Shown in pieces: positions 1 to 9,014 of a stretch of 64,000 nt of DNA. Numbering within the stretch: position 1 is the first letter of the stretch; every line of letters begins with the position of its first letter. The stretch lies in assembly GCA_002495525.1 (NCBI GenBank), contig DAFS01000033.1, positions 13,120 to 77,119 of the forward strand. Direction: 5' to 3'. The DNA comes from Euryarchaeota archaeon UBA89 (GTDB lineage: Archaea; Thermoplasmatota; Poseidoniia; Poseidoniales; Thalassarchaeaceae). Both the position numbers and the translations under genes were made by a program. The notes below the pieces were generated by a model. The model had not been told where the DNA came from. It saw only the letters and a list, made by a program, of their open reading frames with translations, and did no database searches.

Positions 1-485
1 TCAAAATAAATCATCCCTAAAATTTCACAGTCAACTTTAGTCATTCCATATTTAGTAGTTGGATTTAGAGGTGTTATTTGAGGTGCTTTTCTCGGTGTAT
101 CAGGGCCGAATACAGCAATAGAAGATGGGGCAAAAATACGTAGATTAAATTCTCTGGCTGCGTCCAAAATATTTCTCGTACCTTCTAGATTAATCATTTC
201 ACATAAATCTGAATTTTCCTCGCATTTAGCAGAAAGTATTGCAGCCAAGTGGTAAATGATTCTAATTTCTTTTTCGACTACTAATTTGAAAATTTTATCT
301 TTGTCCAATACATCTAGATTTGTATATGGGCCGTTTTCGATACATGGATGGCCTTGTTTTTCTCTAATATCTGTGGCAATAACAGTTTCAGAACCATGAA
401 TATCCCTTAACGATTGTACTAAGTCAGTACCAATTTGACCAAGGGCTCCTGTGACCAATATTCGACCGCCCTCGTGTCCGACCAT
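1..485 (-). CDS. NAD-dependent epimerase/dehydratase, L-threonine 3-dehydrogenase-like (partial, C-terminus beyond window)
   Basis: I translated this edge-truncated frame by hand; 161 codons are open from an ATG at 485 to base 1. The N-terminus has a Rossmann motif (VTGALGQIGTDL, about residues 11-22). A YGMTK segment near residues 147-151 fits the catalytic YxxxK of extended short-chain dehydrogenases. The stretch PSSIAVFGPDTP is typical of the SDR-type threonine 3-dehydrogenases known from Thermoplasma and Flavobacterium, which oxidise L-threonine to 2-amino-3-ketobutyrate. It is divergent from pyrG across a 109-base gap holding a perfect inverted repeat. Fold and family are well supported; substrate is inferred and could be a nucleotide sugar. 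Confidence 0.8.
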   Translation of the reverse strand, partial: MVGHEGGRILVTGALGQIGTDLVQSLRDIHGSETVIATDIREKQGHPCIENGPYTNLDVLDKDKIFKLVVEKEIRIIYHLAAILSAKCEENSDLCEMINLEGTRNILDAAREFNLRIFAPSSIAVFGPDTPRKAPQITPLNPTTKYGMTKVDCEILGMIYF

Positions 486-508
486 AGACAACCGAAGAGA
501 AGGAGATA

Positions 509-548
509 CTTAGACTTAGCAAACATAGTTTTTTGGACTAAGTCTAAG
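509..548. promoter_or_regulatory. Perfect 11-bp inverted repeat between divergent genes
   Basis: The arm CTTAGACTTAG (509-519) is matched exactly by its reverse complement CTAAGTCTAAG (538-548) around an 18-base centre. It lies between the divergent starts at 485 and 595, so it could be an operator for one or both genes, or form a hairpin in a leader RNA. There is no T-run after it, so it does not look like a terminator. Function is inferred from symmetry and position. Confidence 0.5.
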
Positions 549-594
549 GAATGTTCATAGGCGAGGTATGTTGGCTTCAAACCCCGTTGATTGA

Positions 595-2250
595 ATGAAG
601 TATGTTGTTGTCACGGGAGGCGTCCTATCTGGACTTGGTAAAGGGATAACAGCGAGTAGCATAGGTGTATTGCTAAAATCCGCAGGACTGAGCGTCACTT
701 CTGTGAAGATTGATCCGTACCTCAATTGTGATGCAGGGACTATGTCACCATTCGAACATGGCGAAGTATATGTTTTGGATGATGGCGGCGAAGTTGACTT
801 GGATTTAGGAAACTATGAAAGATTTTTAGATATCTCTCTTACCAAGGACCATAATATAACCACTGGAAAAGTCTACAAATCTGTTATTGAGAGGGAGAGG
901 AAAGGAGATTATTTGGGAAAAACAGTACAAGTAATCCCACATATCACAAATGAAATTCAAGAATGGATAGAAAGAGTAGCTAATACACCAAGTGATGGAT
1001 CAAATAGTACTCCAGATGCTTGTGTAATTGAATTGGGGGGGACTGTAGGAGATATTGAAAGTGCACCATTCATAGAGGCATTGAGACAATTTCAATTTAG
1101 AGTTGGGAAAGAGAATATTTGCTTTGTGCATGTAAGTTTAGTTCCTGTGATGGGGCCAGTGGGTGAACAGAAAACCAAACCTACTCAACATACTGTGAAA
1201 GAGCTAAGAGGACTAGGAATTATCCCTGATATTCTCGTTTGTAGATCCGAAAATCCATTAGATGATGAGACAAGAGAAAAGTTAGCTGCTTTTTGTCATG
1301 TGCCTCCAGGTGCAGTTGTTTCAGCTCATGATGTATCGAACATATATCGAATTCCGATTCTTTTAGATGAACAAGGAGTGAGTAATGTACTTTCTAATGA
1401 AATAAATTTTGATTTACCTGACTCGAGACCCCTACTAGATGATTGGATAAAAATGGCTGAAACTGTAGATAATCTCGAGGAAGTTGTAAAAATTGCAATG
1501 GTAGGTAAGTATACTGGACTTTCTGATTCGTATCTTAGTGTCATCAAAGCACTACAACATTCATCATTTGAAGTAAATCGTAAACTTGAGATTAATTGGA
1601 TAGAGGCAGAAAATTTAGATGAAAAAATAAAGAAAGAAAGTCTTGAAAAATATACAGAAGCATGGGATATCCTAAAGAATTCTGATGGAATCCTAGTTCC
1701 AGGAGGTTTTGGAATTAGGGGAATTGAGGGGAAGATAAAAGCCGCAGAATATGCTAGAGTGAATAAAATACCATATCTAGGAGTATGTTTAGGTTTACAA
1801 ATAGCGACTATTGAGTTCTGTAGGAATGTGTTAGGTATGGAAAATGCAAACTCTACAGAATTTGATGAGAATACTCCACAACCAGCAGTAGTATTCATGC
1901 CAGAGATATCAAAGACACATATGGGCGGTACGATGAGATTGGGCACAAAACCAACGCCATTCTTAGTAGATGATTGTAAAATAAAAAGACTCTATGGGAA
2001 TCAATCTTATGTCGATGAAAGACACCGTCATAGATACGAAGTGAATCCGAAATTAATATCTAAAATTGAAAATGCAGGATTGATCTATGTAGGTAAAGAT
2101 GAAACAGGTCAAAGGTGTGAAATTATGGAGTTAGAAGATCATCCATATTACGTAGGGACACAATATCATCCTGAATTTAAATCAAGGCCAGGTAGACCCA
2201 GCCCTCCTTTTTTAGGGCTCTTAATGGCTTCAATAGGACAAAAAATTTGA
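595..2250 (+). CDS. pyrG: CTP synthase
   Basis: It makes CTP from UTP with ATP and glutamine, the last step of pyrimidine nucleotide synthesis. The 551-residue length is normal. The N-terminal synthetase domain (about 1-270) has the [11 protein letters not shown] nucleotide loop (residues 12-22) and GGTVGDIES. The C-terminal class I glutamine amidotransferase domain has the oxyanion loop GGFGIRG, nucleophile Cys398 in GVCLGLQ and the His525/Glu527 pair in YHPEF. All catalytic residues are present. It ends one base before the stop of the convergent NAD-kinase-like gene, leaving no room for a separate terminator. The ATG at 595 gives the canonical [11 protein letters not shown]-terminus. Confidence 0.98.
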   Translation: MKYVVVTGGVLSGLGKGITASSIGVLLKSAGLSVTSVKIDPYLNCDAGTMSPFEHGEVYVLDDGGEVDLDLGNYERFLDISLTKDHNITTGKVYKSVIERERKGDYLGKTVQVIPHITNEIQEWIERVANTPSDGSNSTPDACVIELGGTVGDIESAPFIEALRQFQFRVGKENICFVHVSLVPVMGPVGEQKTKPTQHTVKELRGLGIIPDILVCRSENPLDDETREKLAAFCHVPPGAVVSAHDVSNIYRIPILLDEQGVSNVLSNEINFDLPDSRPLLDDWIKMAETVDNLEEVVKIAMVGKYTGLSDSYLSVIKALQHSSFEVNRKLEINWIEAENLDEKIKKESLEKYTEAWDILKNSDGILVPGGFGIRGIEGKIKAAEYARVNKIPYLGVCLGLQIATIEFCRNVLGMENANSTEFDENTPQPAVVFMPEISKTHMGGTMRLGTKPTPFLVDDCKIKRLYGNQSYVDERHRHRYEVNPKLISKIENAGLIYVGKDETGQRCEIMELEDHPYYVGTQYHPEFKSRPGRPSPPFLGLLMASIGQKI

Positions 2251-2251
2251 A

Positions 2252-3397
2252 TCAATCGACAATTATGGGTAGAACTCTAGTGGTTCTGTAACCTTGCAGT
2301 ACTTTCATATATTTCTTCTTAGAAAAATTTTCATCTAATTTTTTATCCCCAGTTTCTATTCGCAGACGACGAACTGAAATTAATTTGGCAGGAGTAACTA
2401 CGCCCAATATTTCATCAATTGATATCTTTCTTAGAACACTTGGAGATAATTGTAAATTACCCCTACCAATAAGAAAACCTTGACCTCCCATTGGAGAAAG
2501 AAGCAAAGTTACTTCGCCTTTGTGTGAAGATAGAATCTCAATCAGTTGTTCTTCATTAAGATCCGTTCCTATCTGCTTATTTCCTAATGTGGCATCGATT
2601 CCTAGCACTGTACCTTCAAATCCTATCATATTCGAGATTGTTCTTAATGTCCCACCTGAACCCCAAATAATGAGTCTTTGTTCATCTATCAATAACTCTC
2701 GGATATGGTCGGCAAGTCCTTCAATAATTTCTTCTTCACCTGTTGCCTCTACTCGCATTTTAGCGCCTTGCATCCATCTTGGTGATGCTGGTGTTTTAAC
2801 TTCAGCATACAATCTAACCACCCATTCACCATTACGATACTTATCTTCATCTAAATCAAGAACTTCTGTGCTAGATAACAATAGTTCCCCATTCATCCAT
2901 GATGAAAGTACTTCAGCTCCTGCTTTGGGAGATGAAGCAAAGCATCCAGAATGCATCTTTACACCACATGGAATACCAATAACCGGTATTATTGATTTTT
3001 TGAGAGAATCTAATGTAGATACTATATCTCTCGTAGTTCCGTCACCACCTGCATATAGTATCAAATCTACCTTTGAATCTATTAGTAGAGATACCAATTC
3101 GAATGTATCAGATTGAGTTGTAGTTCCAGAAGATTCATGAATAAAATTAAAATTACCAATTGATATATCGTTGGGCATCCATTCACTACCCATTCTACCT
3201 TTACTTGTATACCATTGAATCTCTTGTTTATCATCGTAAATTTTACTAAAATATTTTAGCGCATCTCTTACTCTTGGACCTGCTCTATCTTTTGCACCCA
3301 TTGAACGCGCATATTTTGCTTGGCCATCAGAGCCCTTGAGTCCTAATCTACCACCTAAACCAGCATCAGGATTCACAAGTAAGCCGATACGAACCAT
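2252..3397 (-). CDS. ATP-NAD kinase family protein
   Basis: This 381-residue protein belongs to the archaeal/bacterial ATP-NAD kinase-like group with a diacylglycerol-kinase-type fold. The N-terminus IGLLVNPDAGLGGRLGLKGSDG and the diagnostic GGDGTTRDI motif (about residue 118) form the nucleotide site. NAD kinases phosphorylate NAD to NADP, but this longer subgroup is less well characterised, so the substrate is inferred. The glycine-rich stretch GVKMHSGCFASSPKAGAEVL is typical of the subgroup. It is convergent with pyrG and divergent from carbamate kinase across 52 bases. Confidence 0.85.
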   Translation of the reverse strand: MVRIGLLVNPDAGLGGRLGLKGSDGQAKYARSMGAKDRAGPRVRDALKYFSKIYDDKQEIQWYTSKGRMGSEWMPNDISIGNFNFIHESSGTTTQSDTFELVSLLIDSKVDLILYAGGDGTTRDIVSTLDSLKKSIIPVIGIPCGVKMHSGCFASSPKAGAEVLSSWMNGELLLSSTEVLDLDEDKYRNGEWVVRLYAEVKTPASPRWMQGAKMRVEATGEEEIIEGLADHIRELLIDEQRLIIWGSGGTLRTISNMIGFEGTVLGIDATLGNKQIGTDLNEEQLIEILSSHKGEVTLLLSPMGGQGFLIGRGNLQLSPSVLRKISIDEILGVVTPAKLISVRRLRIETGDKKLDENFSKKKYMKVLQGYRTTRVLPIIVD

Positions 3398-3449
3398 GTT
3401 ACTCGCAAAGGGCGTGTGTTAAAATCAATACAGCCTATGGGTTTACTGT

Positions 3450-4358
3450 ATGCGCATCGTAATTGCACTCGGTGGAAATGCTCTTCTTCGTAGAGGAGAG
3501 AAGATGACTGCAGATAATCAAAGAGAAAATATCAGAATTGCAGCGAGAGCTTTAGCACCAATAATCGAGGAGCATGAAGTAGTGATTAGTCATGGAAATG
3601 GACCTCAGGTAGGTCTTCTCTCATTACAGTCAGCCGCTTACAAAGAAGTTGAAGAGTACCCACTCGATATCTTAGGAGCACAGACTCAAGGTATGATTGG
3701 TTATATGATTGAGCAAGAATTGGGTAATTTACTACCAATCGGAAAACCTATTGCATCTATTCTAACAATGGTAGAAATAGATCCTGAAGACCCAGCCTTT
3801 TCAAATCCTACAAAACCTATTGGACCTGTGTATTCAGAGAAAGAAGCTAGACAATTAGCAGAAAATAAAGGCTGGGATATTAAACAAGATGGAAAATATT
3901 GGAGAAGAGTTGTTCCTTCACCCGAACCTCATCGAATTTTTGAATTGAGACCTATACATTGGTTATTGGAAAAGGGAACTGTAGTAATATGTGCTGGCGG
4001 AGGAGGAATCCCTACTTCTTATGTTAAAAAAGGTAAATTAGAAGGTGTTGAGGTAGTAATAGATAAAGATAGAGCCAGTTCTTTACTGGCTTTTGAATTA
4101 GATGCTGACTTACTAATTATGGCTACTGATACAGACGGAGTATATACTGATTGGGGAGGAGATTCACAAGAAATTATTTCAAAAACAACACCCGAAGAAA
4201 TAGGCCAATATACATTTGATAAAGGCTCAATGGGGCCAAAAGTTGAGGCTGCCTGTACCTTTGTTGAACGCTCAGGGCAGAGAGCGGTAATTGGCTCCCT
4301 AAATGACTTAAAGAAAATGGTGGATAACTTAGCGGGAACACAATTTACACTGGAATAA
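3450..4358 (+). CDS. arcC: Carbamate kinase
   Basis: It interconverts ATP plus carbamate and ADP plus carbamoyl phosphate, either for ATP production or for supplying carbamoyl phosphate. Length (302) and fold signatures match: the N-terminal [12 protein letters not shown] loop, [11 protein letters not shown] near residue 50, the [11 protein letters not shown] loop, and a C-terminal [12 protein letters not shown] segment typical of amino-acid-kinase-family carbamate kinases. No arginine deiminase or ornithine transcarbamylase gene is adjacent. Aspartate transcarbamylase, another user of carbamoyl phosphate, lies 8 kb away. Start at 3450 gives the canonical [12 protein letters not shown]. Confidence 0.95.
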   Translation: MRIVIALGGNALLRRGEKMTADNQRENIRIAARALAPIIEEHEVVISHGNGPQVGLLSLQSAAYKEVEEYPLDILGAQTQGMIGYMIEQELGNLLPIGKPIASILTMVEIDPEDPAFSNPTKPIGPVYSEKEARQLAENKGWDIKQDGKYWRRVVPSPEPHRIFELRPIHWLLEKGTVVICAGGGGIPTSYVKKGKLEGVEVVIDKDRASSLLAFELDADLLIMATDTDGVYTDWGGDSQEIISKTTPEEIGQYTFDKGSMGPKVEAACTFVERSGQRAVIGSLNDLKKMVDNLAGTQFTLE

Positions 4359-4433
4359 CATTTAGATTTGTAAATTAATAAGCAAGGTATTCATATCATT
4401 GTTGTGACGGGATAGATTACGGAGACCCAGTCT

Positions 4434-6398
4434 ATGTCGATGATTGAAGTACAAATCAATGATAAAGAAACACATCAATATGCTTCTGGAATTACTGCTG
4501 GAGATATCTTACTAAATGTATATGGGAAAAGAAATGGTGCTGTTGCGGCAAATATTAATGGCGTAGAAAGAGATATGTCATTTATAATTAATGAAAATTG
4601 TAAAATTGAGCCTATTTTAGGCGATTCAGAAGAAGGATTGTATATTCTAAGGCATTCTTGTGCACATTTACTTGCGCAGGCTGTTGTTGAAATGTTCCCA
4701 GATGCTAAGCCTACGATTGGACCACCGATTGAACATGGATTCTACTATGACTTTCATATGAAGCCTATTGGAGATAACGATCTCAAGAAAATTGAGAAAA
4801 GAATGGGGCAACTTGTACGAGAAAATATTACCATCCAAAGAGAAGAACATGAGAATAATGATTTGAGGGAAATGTTCAAAGAAAATAAATTCAAGATAGA
4901 AATTATGGATGAGAAAATTGGAAATGAAGTTGGTTCAACTGCTTACAGGCAAGGTGATTTTGTAGATCTTTGCAGAGGTCCGCATGTTCCATCGACTTCT
5001 CACCTTAGGTGGTTCAAGCTAACAAGTACAAGTCAAGCATATTGGCGCGCGGATAGGAATAGAGAACCTCTGACACGTATTTATGGAATGTGTTATTCTA
5101 GCAAAGAAGGTTTGAAAGAGAGACAAAGACAAATTGAAGAAGCTAGTAAAAGAGATCATAAAAAAATCGGGAAAGAAATGGAACTTTACATGATTGACGA
5201 AATGATTGGTAAAGGATTACCGGTTTGGCTACCAAATGGCGAAGTTTTAAAGTCAGAAATAGAAAAATATGCTTTAGAAACTGAGGATAGATATGGATAT
5301 GATAGAGTAACAACTCCAGTCCTGGCTAAGAAAGAATTATTTGAGTGCAGCGGGCATCTTCCTCATTATGCAGAAGGGATGTATCCACCAATGGAAATGG
5401 ATGATGGGACATATTACCTAAAAGCTATGAATTGTCCAATGCATCATTTAGTCTTTAGTAACAAAAAGAGGTCATATAGAGAACTCCCATTGAGAATTGC
5501 AGAATATGGGACAGTATATAGAAATGAAATGTCTGGCACTTTAGCGGGTCTATTAAGAGTTAGAATGTTATCAATGAATGATGCGCATATTTACTGTACT
5601 CTTGAACAAGTTGGACAAGAAGTTGCAAGTAATATCAAAATGGTTCAAGATTACTATTCCTCATTTGGATTCGAGAATTATCATTTCCGATTATCTCTTT
5701 GGGATCCTGAAAATACTGACAAATACATTGAGCAACCTGAAAACTGGAATTCAACACAAGATCATCTAAGGAAAATTCTGAATGAGCTGGGAGTACCCTA
5801 TATTGAAGCAATTGGCGAGGCTGCATTCTATGGCCCTAAAATTGATATTCAGTTTACAACTGCGTTAGGAAGAGAAGAATCAATGTCAACAATACAACTA
5901 GATTTTGCTGCTAAGGAGCGTTTTCAACTAACATATAAAGATGAGAATGGAGAAGAAAATGGAGAAGTATTTGTGATTCACAGGGCACCACTATCGACTC
6001 ATGAAAGATTTGTCGCATTCCTAACAGAACATTGGGCAGGAAACTTTCCAACTTGGCTGTCTCCAAAGCAAATCCAGATAATAACAATTTCAGAAAAACA
6101 AAAGCAGTATGCTAAGGAAGTTGAGGAATCTTTGATAGAAATCGGGGTCAGAGTATCTGTCGACGATTCGGATGCAACTATTGGGAAAAAAATTCGTATG
6201 CATAGAAAAATGCGCCCCGCATATATGTTAATTCTTGGTGAAGATGAACAAAAGGAAAAGACTGTTTCAATTAGAATAGACCGGAAAGGAGAGCCGAGAA
6301 GTGGTGAACAATGCAATGGTGTACCTCTAAACGAATTTTTAGAAAATTTATCTAAGGAGATTTCCTCGAAAAGTAAAGATTTATCATTAGTAAAATGA
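4434..6398 (+). CDS. thrS: Threonyl-tRNA synthetase, bacterial type
   Basis: It charges tRNA-Thr. The 654 residues follow the bacterial/eukaryotic plan: an N-terminal TGS domain (about 1-60), an editing domain with the HSCAH zinc/serine-clearing motif (His74, His78) and CRGPH, a class II catalytic core (about 265-540) with the zinc segment MNCPMHH, and a C-terminal anticodon-binding domain. Motif 2 reads RVRMLSMNDAHIY instead of the common RVRGFTQDDAHIF, a visible departure. Most archaea instead carry a ThrRS with a D-aminoacyl-deacylase-like editing domain, so gene transfer is plausible. trhO follows after 15 bases and is probably co-transcribed. ATG codons at 4434 and 4440 are both possible starts. 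Confidence 0.97.
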   Translation: MSMIEVQINDKETHQYASGITAGDILLNVYGKRNGAVAANINGVERDMSFIINENCKIEPILGDSEEGLYILRHSCAHLLAQAVVEMFPDAKPTIGPPIEHGFYYDFHMKPIGDNDLKKIEKRMGQLVRENITIQREEHENNDLREMFKENKFKIEIMDEKIGNEVGSTAYRQGDFVDLCRGPHVPSTSHLRWFKLTSTSQAYWRADRNREPLTRIYGMCYSSKEGLKERQRQIEEASKRDHKKIGKEMELYMIDEMIGKGLPVWLPNGEVLKSEIEKYALETEDRYGYDRVTTPVLAKKELFECSGHLPHYAEGMYPPMEMDDGTYYLKAMNCPMHHLVFSNKKRSYRELPLRIAEYGTVYRNEMSGTLAGLLRVRMLSMNDAHIYCTLEQVGQEVASNIKMVQDYYSSFGFENYHFRLSLWDPENTDKYIEQPENWNSTQDHLRKILNELGVPYIEAIGEAAFYGPKIDIQFTTALGREESMSTIQLDFAAKERFQLTYKDENGEENGEVFVIHRAPLSTHERFVAFLTEHWAGNFPTWLSPKQIQIITISEKQKQYAKEVEESLIEIGVRVSVDDSDATIGKKIRMHRKMRPAYMLILGEDEQKEKTVSIRIDRKGEPRSGEQCNGVPLNEFLENLSKEISSKSKDLSLVK

Positions 6399-6413
6399 TA
6401 CTGAGGGTTTACA

Positions 6414-7247
6414 ATGGAAAGTAAAGAAATCGTAAACATTGCAGGTTATCGATTTGTGGATTTGGTTGACAGGGATGAATTAAGACAACCATTCAGGTTT
6501 ATTTGTGAAAAGCTAAATCTTAAAGGAACTATTTTACTAAGTAAAAATGGAATAAATTTCTTTCTTGCAGGGGAAAAAGAAGATATTGATTCTTATATTA
6601 AATTCCTAGAATCTGATGAAAGATTCTTAGATATACCTCTAAAAATAAGTTATACAGATTATCAACCATTTCGAAGAATGCTTGTCAGACTCAAGAAAGA
6701 AATTATTTCATTAGGGTTAGATGAAGTAAGACCATCTGAGTTCACTGCCCCTAATATCAGTCCTCGAGATTTCAAGAATATGTTAGATAAGAATGAAGAT
6801 GTAATCATTTTAGATACAAGGAATGATTATGAAACCAAAGTGGGATTATTTGAAAATGCAATAGATTTAAATTTATCTACATTCAGAGATTTTCCAGATG
6901 CTATTTCTCACTTACCTGAAGAATATAAAACGAAAGAAATAGTAATGTATTGTACTGGAGGAATAAGATGTGAAAAAGCATCAGTAGTAATGATGAATGC
7001 TGGTTTCGAGAAGGTGAAACAATTAGAAGGAGGAGTTCTAGGATACTTTGAACAAACCGACGGCTCTTATTGGAAAGGAGATTGCTTTGTTTTCGACCAA
7101 AGAGTAGCAGTTGATAGCGAATTAAAAGAAACAGAATATTCAATGTGTTTTGCCTGTAGAGAACCGCTTACAGAACAAGAAAAGATATCTAAAAATTATA
7201 AATTGAATTCTTATTGCCCATATTGTATAGAGAAAAATAAACCTTAG
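6414..7247 (+). CDS. trhO: tRNA uridine(34) hydroxylase, rhodanese-domain (TrhO/YceA family)
   Basis: This family hydroxylates U34 of certain tRNAs to 5-hydroxyuridine using oxygen. The 277 residues show the family N-terminal ferredoxin-like domain (about 1-95), then a rhodanese domain (about 110-220) with Cys180 in CTGGIRCEK as the expected active cysteine. A C-terminal pair of CxxC-type motifs (CFAC near 233, CPYC near 268) looks metal-binding. The gene follows thrS by 15 bases, an attractive link because tRNA-Thr(UGU) is one of the tRNAs modified at U34 in bacteria. The stop TAG interlocks with the stop of the convergent gene on the shared bases TTAG (7244-7247). Confidence 0.9.
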   Translation: MESKEIVNIAGYRFVDLVDRDELRQPFRFICEKLNLKGTILLSKNGINFFLAGEKEDIDSYIKFLESDERFLDIPLKISYTDYQPFRRMLVRLKKEIISLGLDEVRPSEFTAPNISPRDFKNMLDKNEDVIILDTRNDYETKVGLFENAIDLNLSTFRDFPDAISHLPEEYKTKEIVMYCTGGIRCEKASVVMMNAGFEKVKQLEGGVLGYFEQTDGSYWKGDCFVFDQRVAVDSELKETEYSMCFACREPLTEQEKISKNYKLNSYCPYCIEKNKP

Positions 7248-8962
7248 ATTCTTCTTCTAAGATTCTCGATAATTTCATCAGTCTTTCCTAATGAAGAAAG
7301 TGTTGAATCTATATCACCCTCATCTAAAAATCTCTTAGATTCAGAAATTTTCCTTTCAGCGTTTATCCGCATAGGATCATTAACTTTAACACTGGAAGAA
7401 TCGAGTTTTTTCCTTAAATCAATCCATTCACTTTCTACAAATGAATATAATTCCAGGGCTTCTGATTTTGATTTTTCATATTTTTGAAGATTTTTAGTTA
7501 GTGTTTCTAGAAGATCAGATGCTTCAACCCAGTGTTCTAAGTTGACTTTAGTTTCAATATTTTCTAATTGATTTTTCCATTCTTCACCAGATGGCCCAGA
7601 AGGGAAACTCGCAACTAGTTTTTTCCTCTGTCTAAGACCTCGTTGCACATTCTGCATCGATTCAGATATCTTGTTTATATCTCGGAGAATACTTGTTGCT
7701 AATCCTTTAGCAAGAGAAGAATTACCCGATTCTAGTGCAATCTTTGATTCCACTAGTCTTTCTTTTGTACTTACTGAAAAACTACCACCTACATCTTGAA
7801 TCGCCTTCTCAGCTTCAATAATTGCTTCTTTAGCCTCTATCGTAGTAGATTCTAAACTTTCAAGATGGCCGGAAACTGAAGAAGCAATTTTTATTGCTTC
7901 TTCGGGGTTTTCTGACTCGAGTGCTTCCTTGGCAGAATCGATTATACTATTTATCGAGTCTAATTGGACTCCCGTAACAGTAGAAATTAATTCTTCGGCG
8001 CTTGCTATTTTATCACTCGCATTTTGCCAGTGTTGAATAATTATCTCCGACCTCTTTTTTGATAGTCGAAAAAGTATCTCAGCCTCTCTTAAAGAACCAA
8101 AATCCGATTCTTTTTGCCCAGATTCAAATGCTTTCCTTGGACCATGAATACCAGGAGCAATGGATTCAGCTTTCTTCATGAAAAGATGTGTTTCTTGTTT
8201 AATTTCACCTAAATCTTTGGCCAAAGATTTGACTCTTTCAATTTCTTCTTCTGCAAGTAAAATTGCTGCAATACCCTTCTCAGGTTCATTCCAACATTCT
8301 TCTCTTGCTTTCTTCAATATTGATGAGGCTTGCTCAAGCGAGATTCCCTGACTTCGTAAAAATAGGACCTGTTCCTCAACTAAATCAAGTTTCTTGATAA
8401 AATCTTTTCTAGATTTATGATTTTCGTCCTTAGATGCCAAATCTGGTATCATTGTAATTAGTATACAGGTAAAAACAATCATATAAATTTGTATTTCTGA
8501 TGAAATAGAATACATTACTGATGCTGAAAAGGCAAGACCAAGAATACTAGTTAATCCTCTCCATTTCCTAGATGAATGAGTCTTTGATAGATTTTTCTTA
8601 GCAATGAACCATAGAAAAATAGCCAATAAGAGATAAATAGAACCTGAAATTAAAATATCATTGAATTTAAGATTAGAGAGTGATAATGCTAGCAAACAAG
8701 GGTAAGAAATATTAGCAATAACGCCTATCCTAGATTTCTGAATCAAACCATAGTCAATCAAGTCGATTATAACTAACGAAGAGATAAATATTAATGAAAT
8801 TGGCCCTAATCGAGACAAAAGATCAGGAGCCCCAAACAAGCCTGAAAATAACCACCATGATGCAGAAAATATTAGTAAAAAAGTAACTGATAATGCTATT
8901 CTCTCAACTCTTATTCGATGCTCGCGAATTACGCGATCAGGGTAGTCGGGCAGTAGAATCAC
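7244..8962 (-). CDS. Membrane protein with long C-terminal coiled-coil region, unknown function
   Basis: I do not recognise a named family. The first 175 residues or so contain about six hydrophobic segments. The remaining 390 residues are charged, Glu/Lys/Ser-rich and almost free of proline, with heptad-like patterns that suggest long cytoplasmic helical repeats. The start is a GTG at 8962 preceded by GGTGAAAT; no ATG is available near the beginning of the frame. It lies 52 bases downstream of the exported 718-codon gene on the same strand, so the two may share a transcript. It could be a scaffold or envelope-organising protein; that is inference from architecture only. Confidence 0.7.
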   Translation of the reverse strand: MILLPDYPDRVIREHRIRVERIALSVTFLLIFSASWWLFSGLFGAPDLLSRLGPISLIFISSLVIIDLIDYGLIQKSRIGVIANISYPCLLALSLSNLKFNDILISGSIYLLLAIFLWFIAKKNLSKTHSSRKWRGLTSILGLAFSASVMYSISSEIQIYMIVFTCILITMIPDLASKDENHKSRKDFIKKLDLVEEQVLFLRSQGISLEQASSILKKAREECWNEPEKGIAAILLAEEEIERVKSLAKDLGEIKQETHLFMKKAESIAPGIHGPRKAFESGQKESDFGSLREAEILFRLSKKRSEIIIQHWQNASDKIASAEELISTVTGVQLDSINSIIDSAKEALESENPEEAIKIASSVSGHLESLESTTIEAKEAIIEAEKAIQDVGGSFSVSTKERLVESKIALESGNSSLAKGLATSILRDINKISESMQNVQRGLRQRKKLVASFPSGPSGEEWKNQLENIETKVNLEHWVEASDLLETLTKNLQKYEKSKSEALELYSFVESEWIDLRKKLDSSSVKVNDPMRINAERKISESKRFLDEGDIDSTLSSLGKTDEIIENLRRRI

Positions 8963-9014
8963 AGTATTTCACCATATGTTATGACTCATGAGTTCTGCGG
9001 ATATATGTCTCAAA

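Noticed and set aside
1326..1946. 206-codon frame antisense to pyrG
   Set aside because: It lies inside a conserved CTP synthase coding region, and its translation has no protein-like motifs.
8984..8993. 10-bp palindrome ACTCATGAGT upstream of the coiled-coil membrane gene
   Set aside because: Short self-complementary sites are expected by chance in AT-rich DNA and no second copy was noticed nearby.
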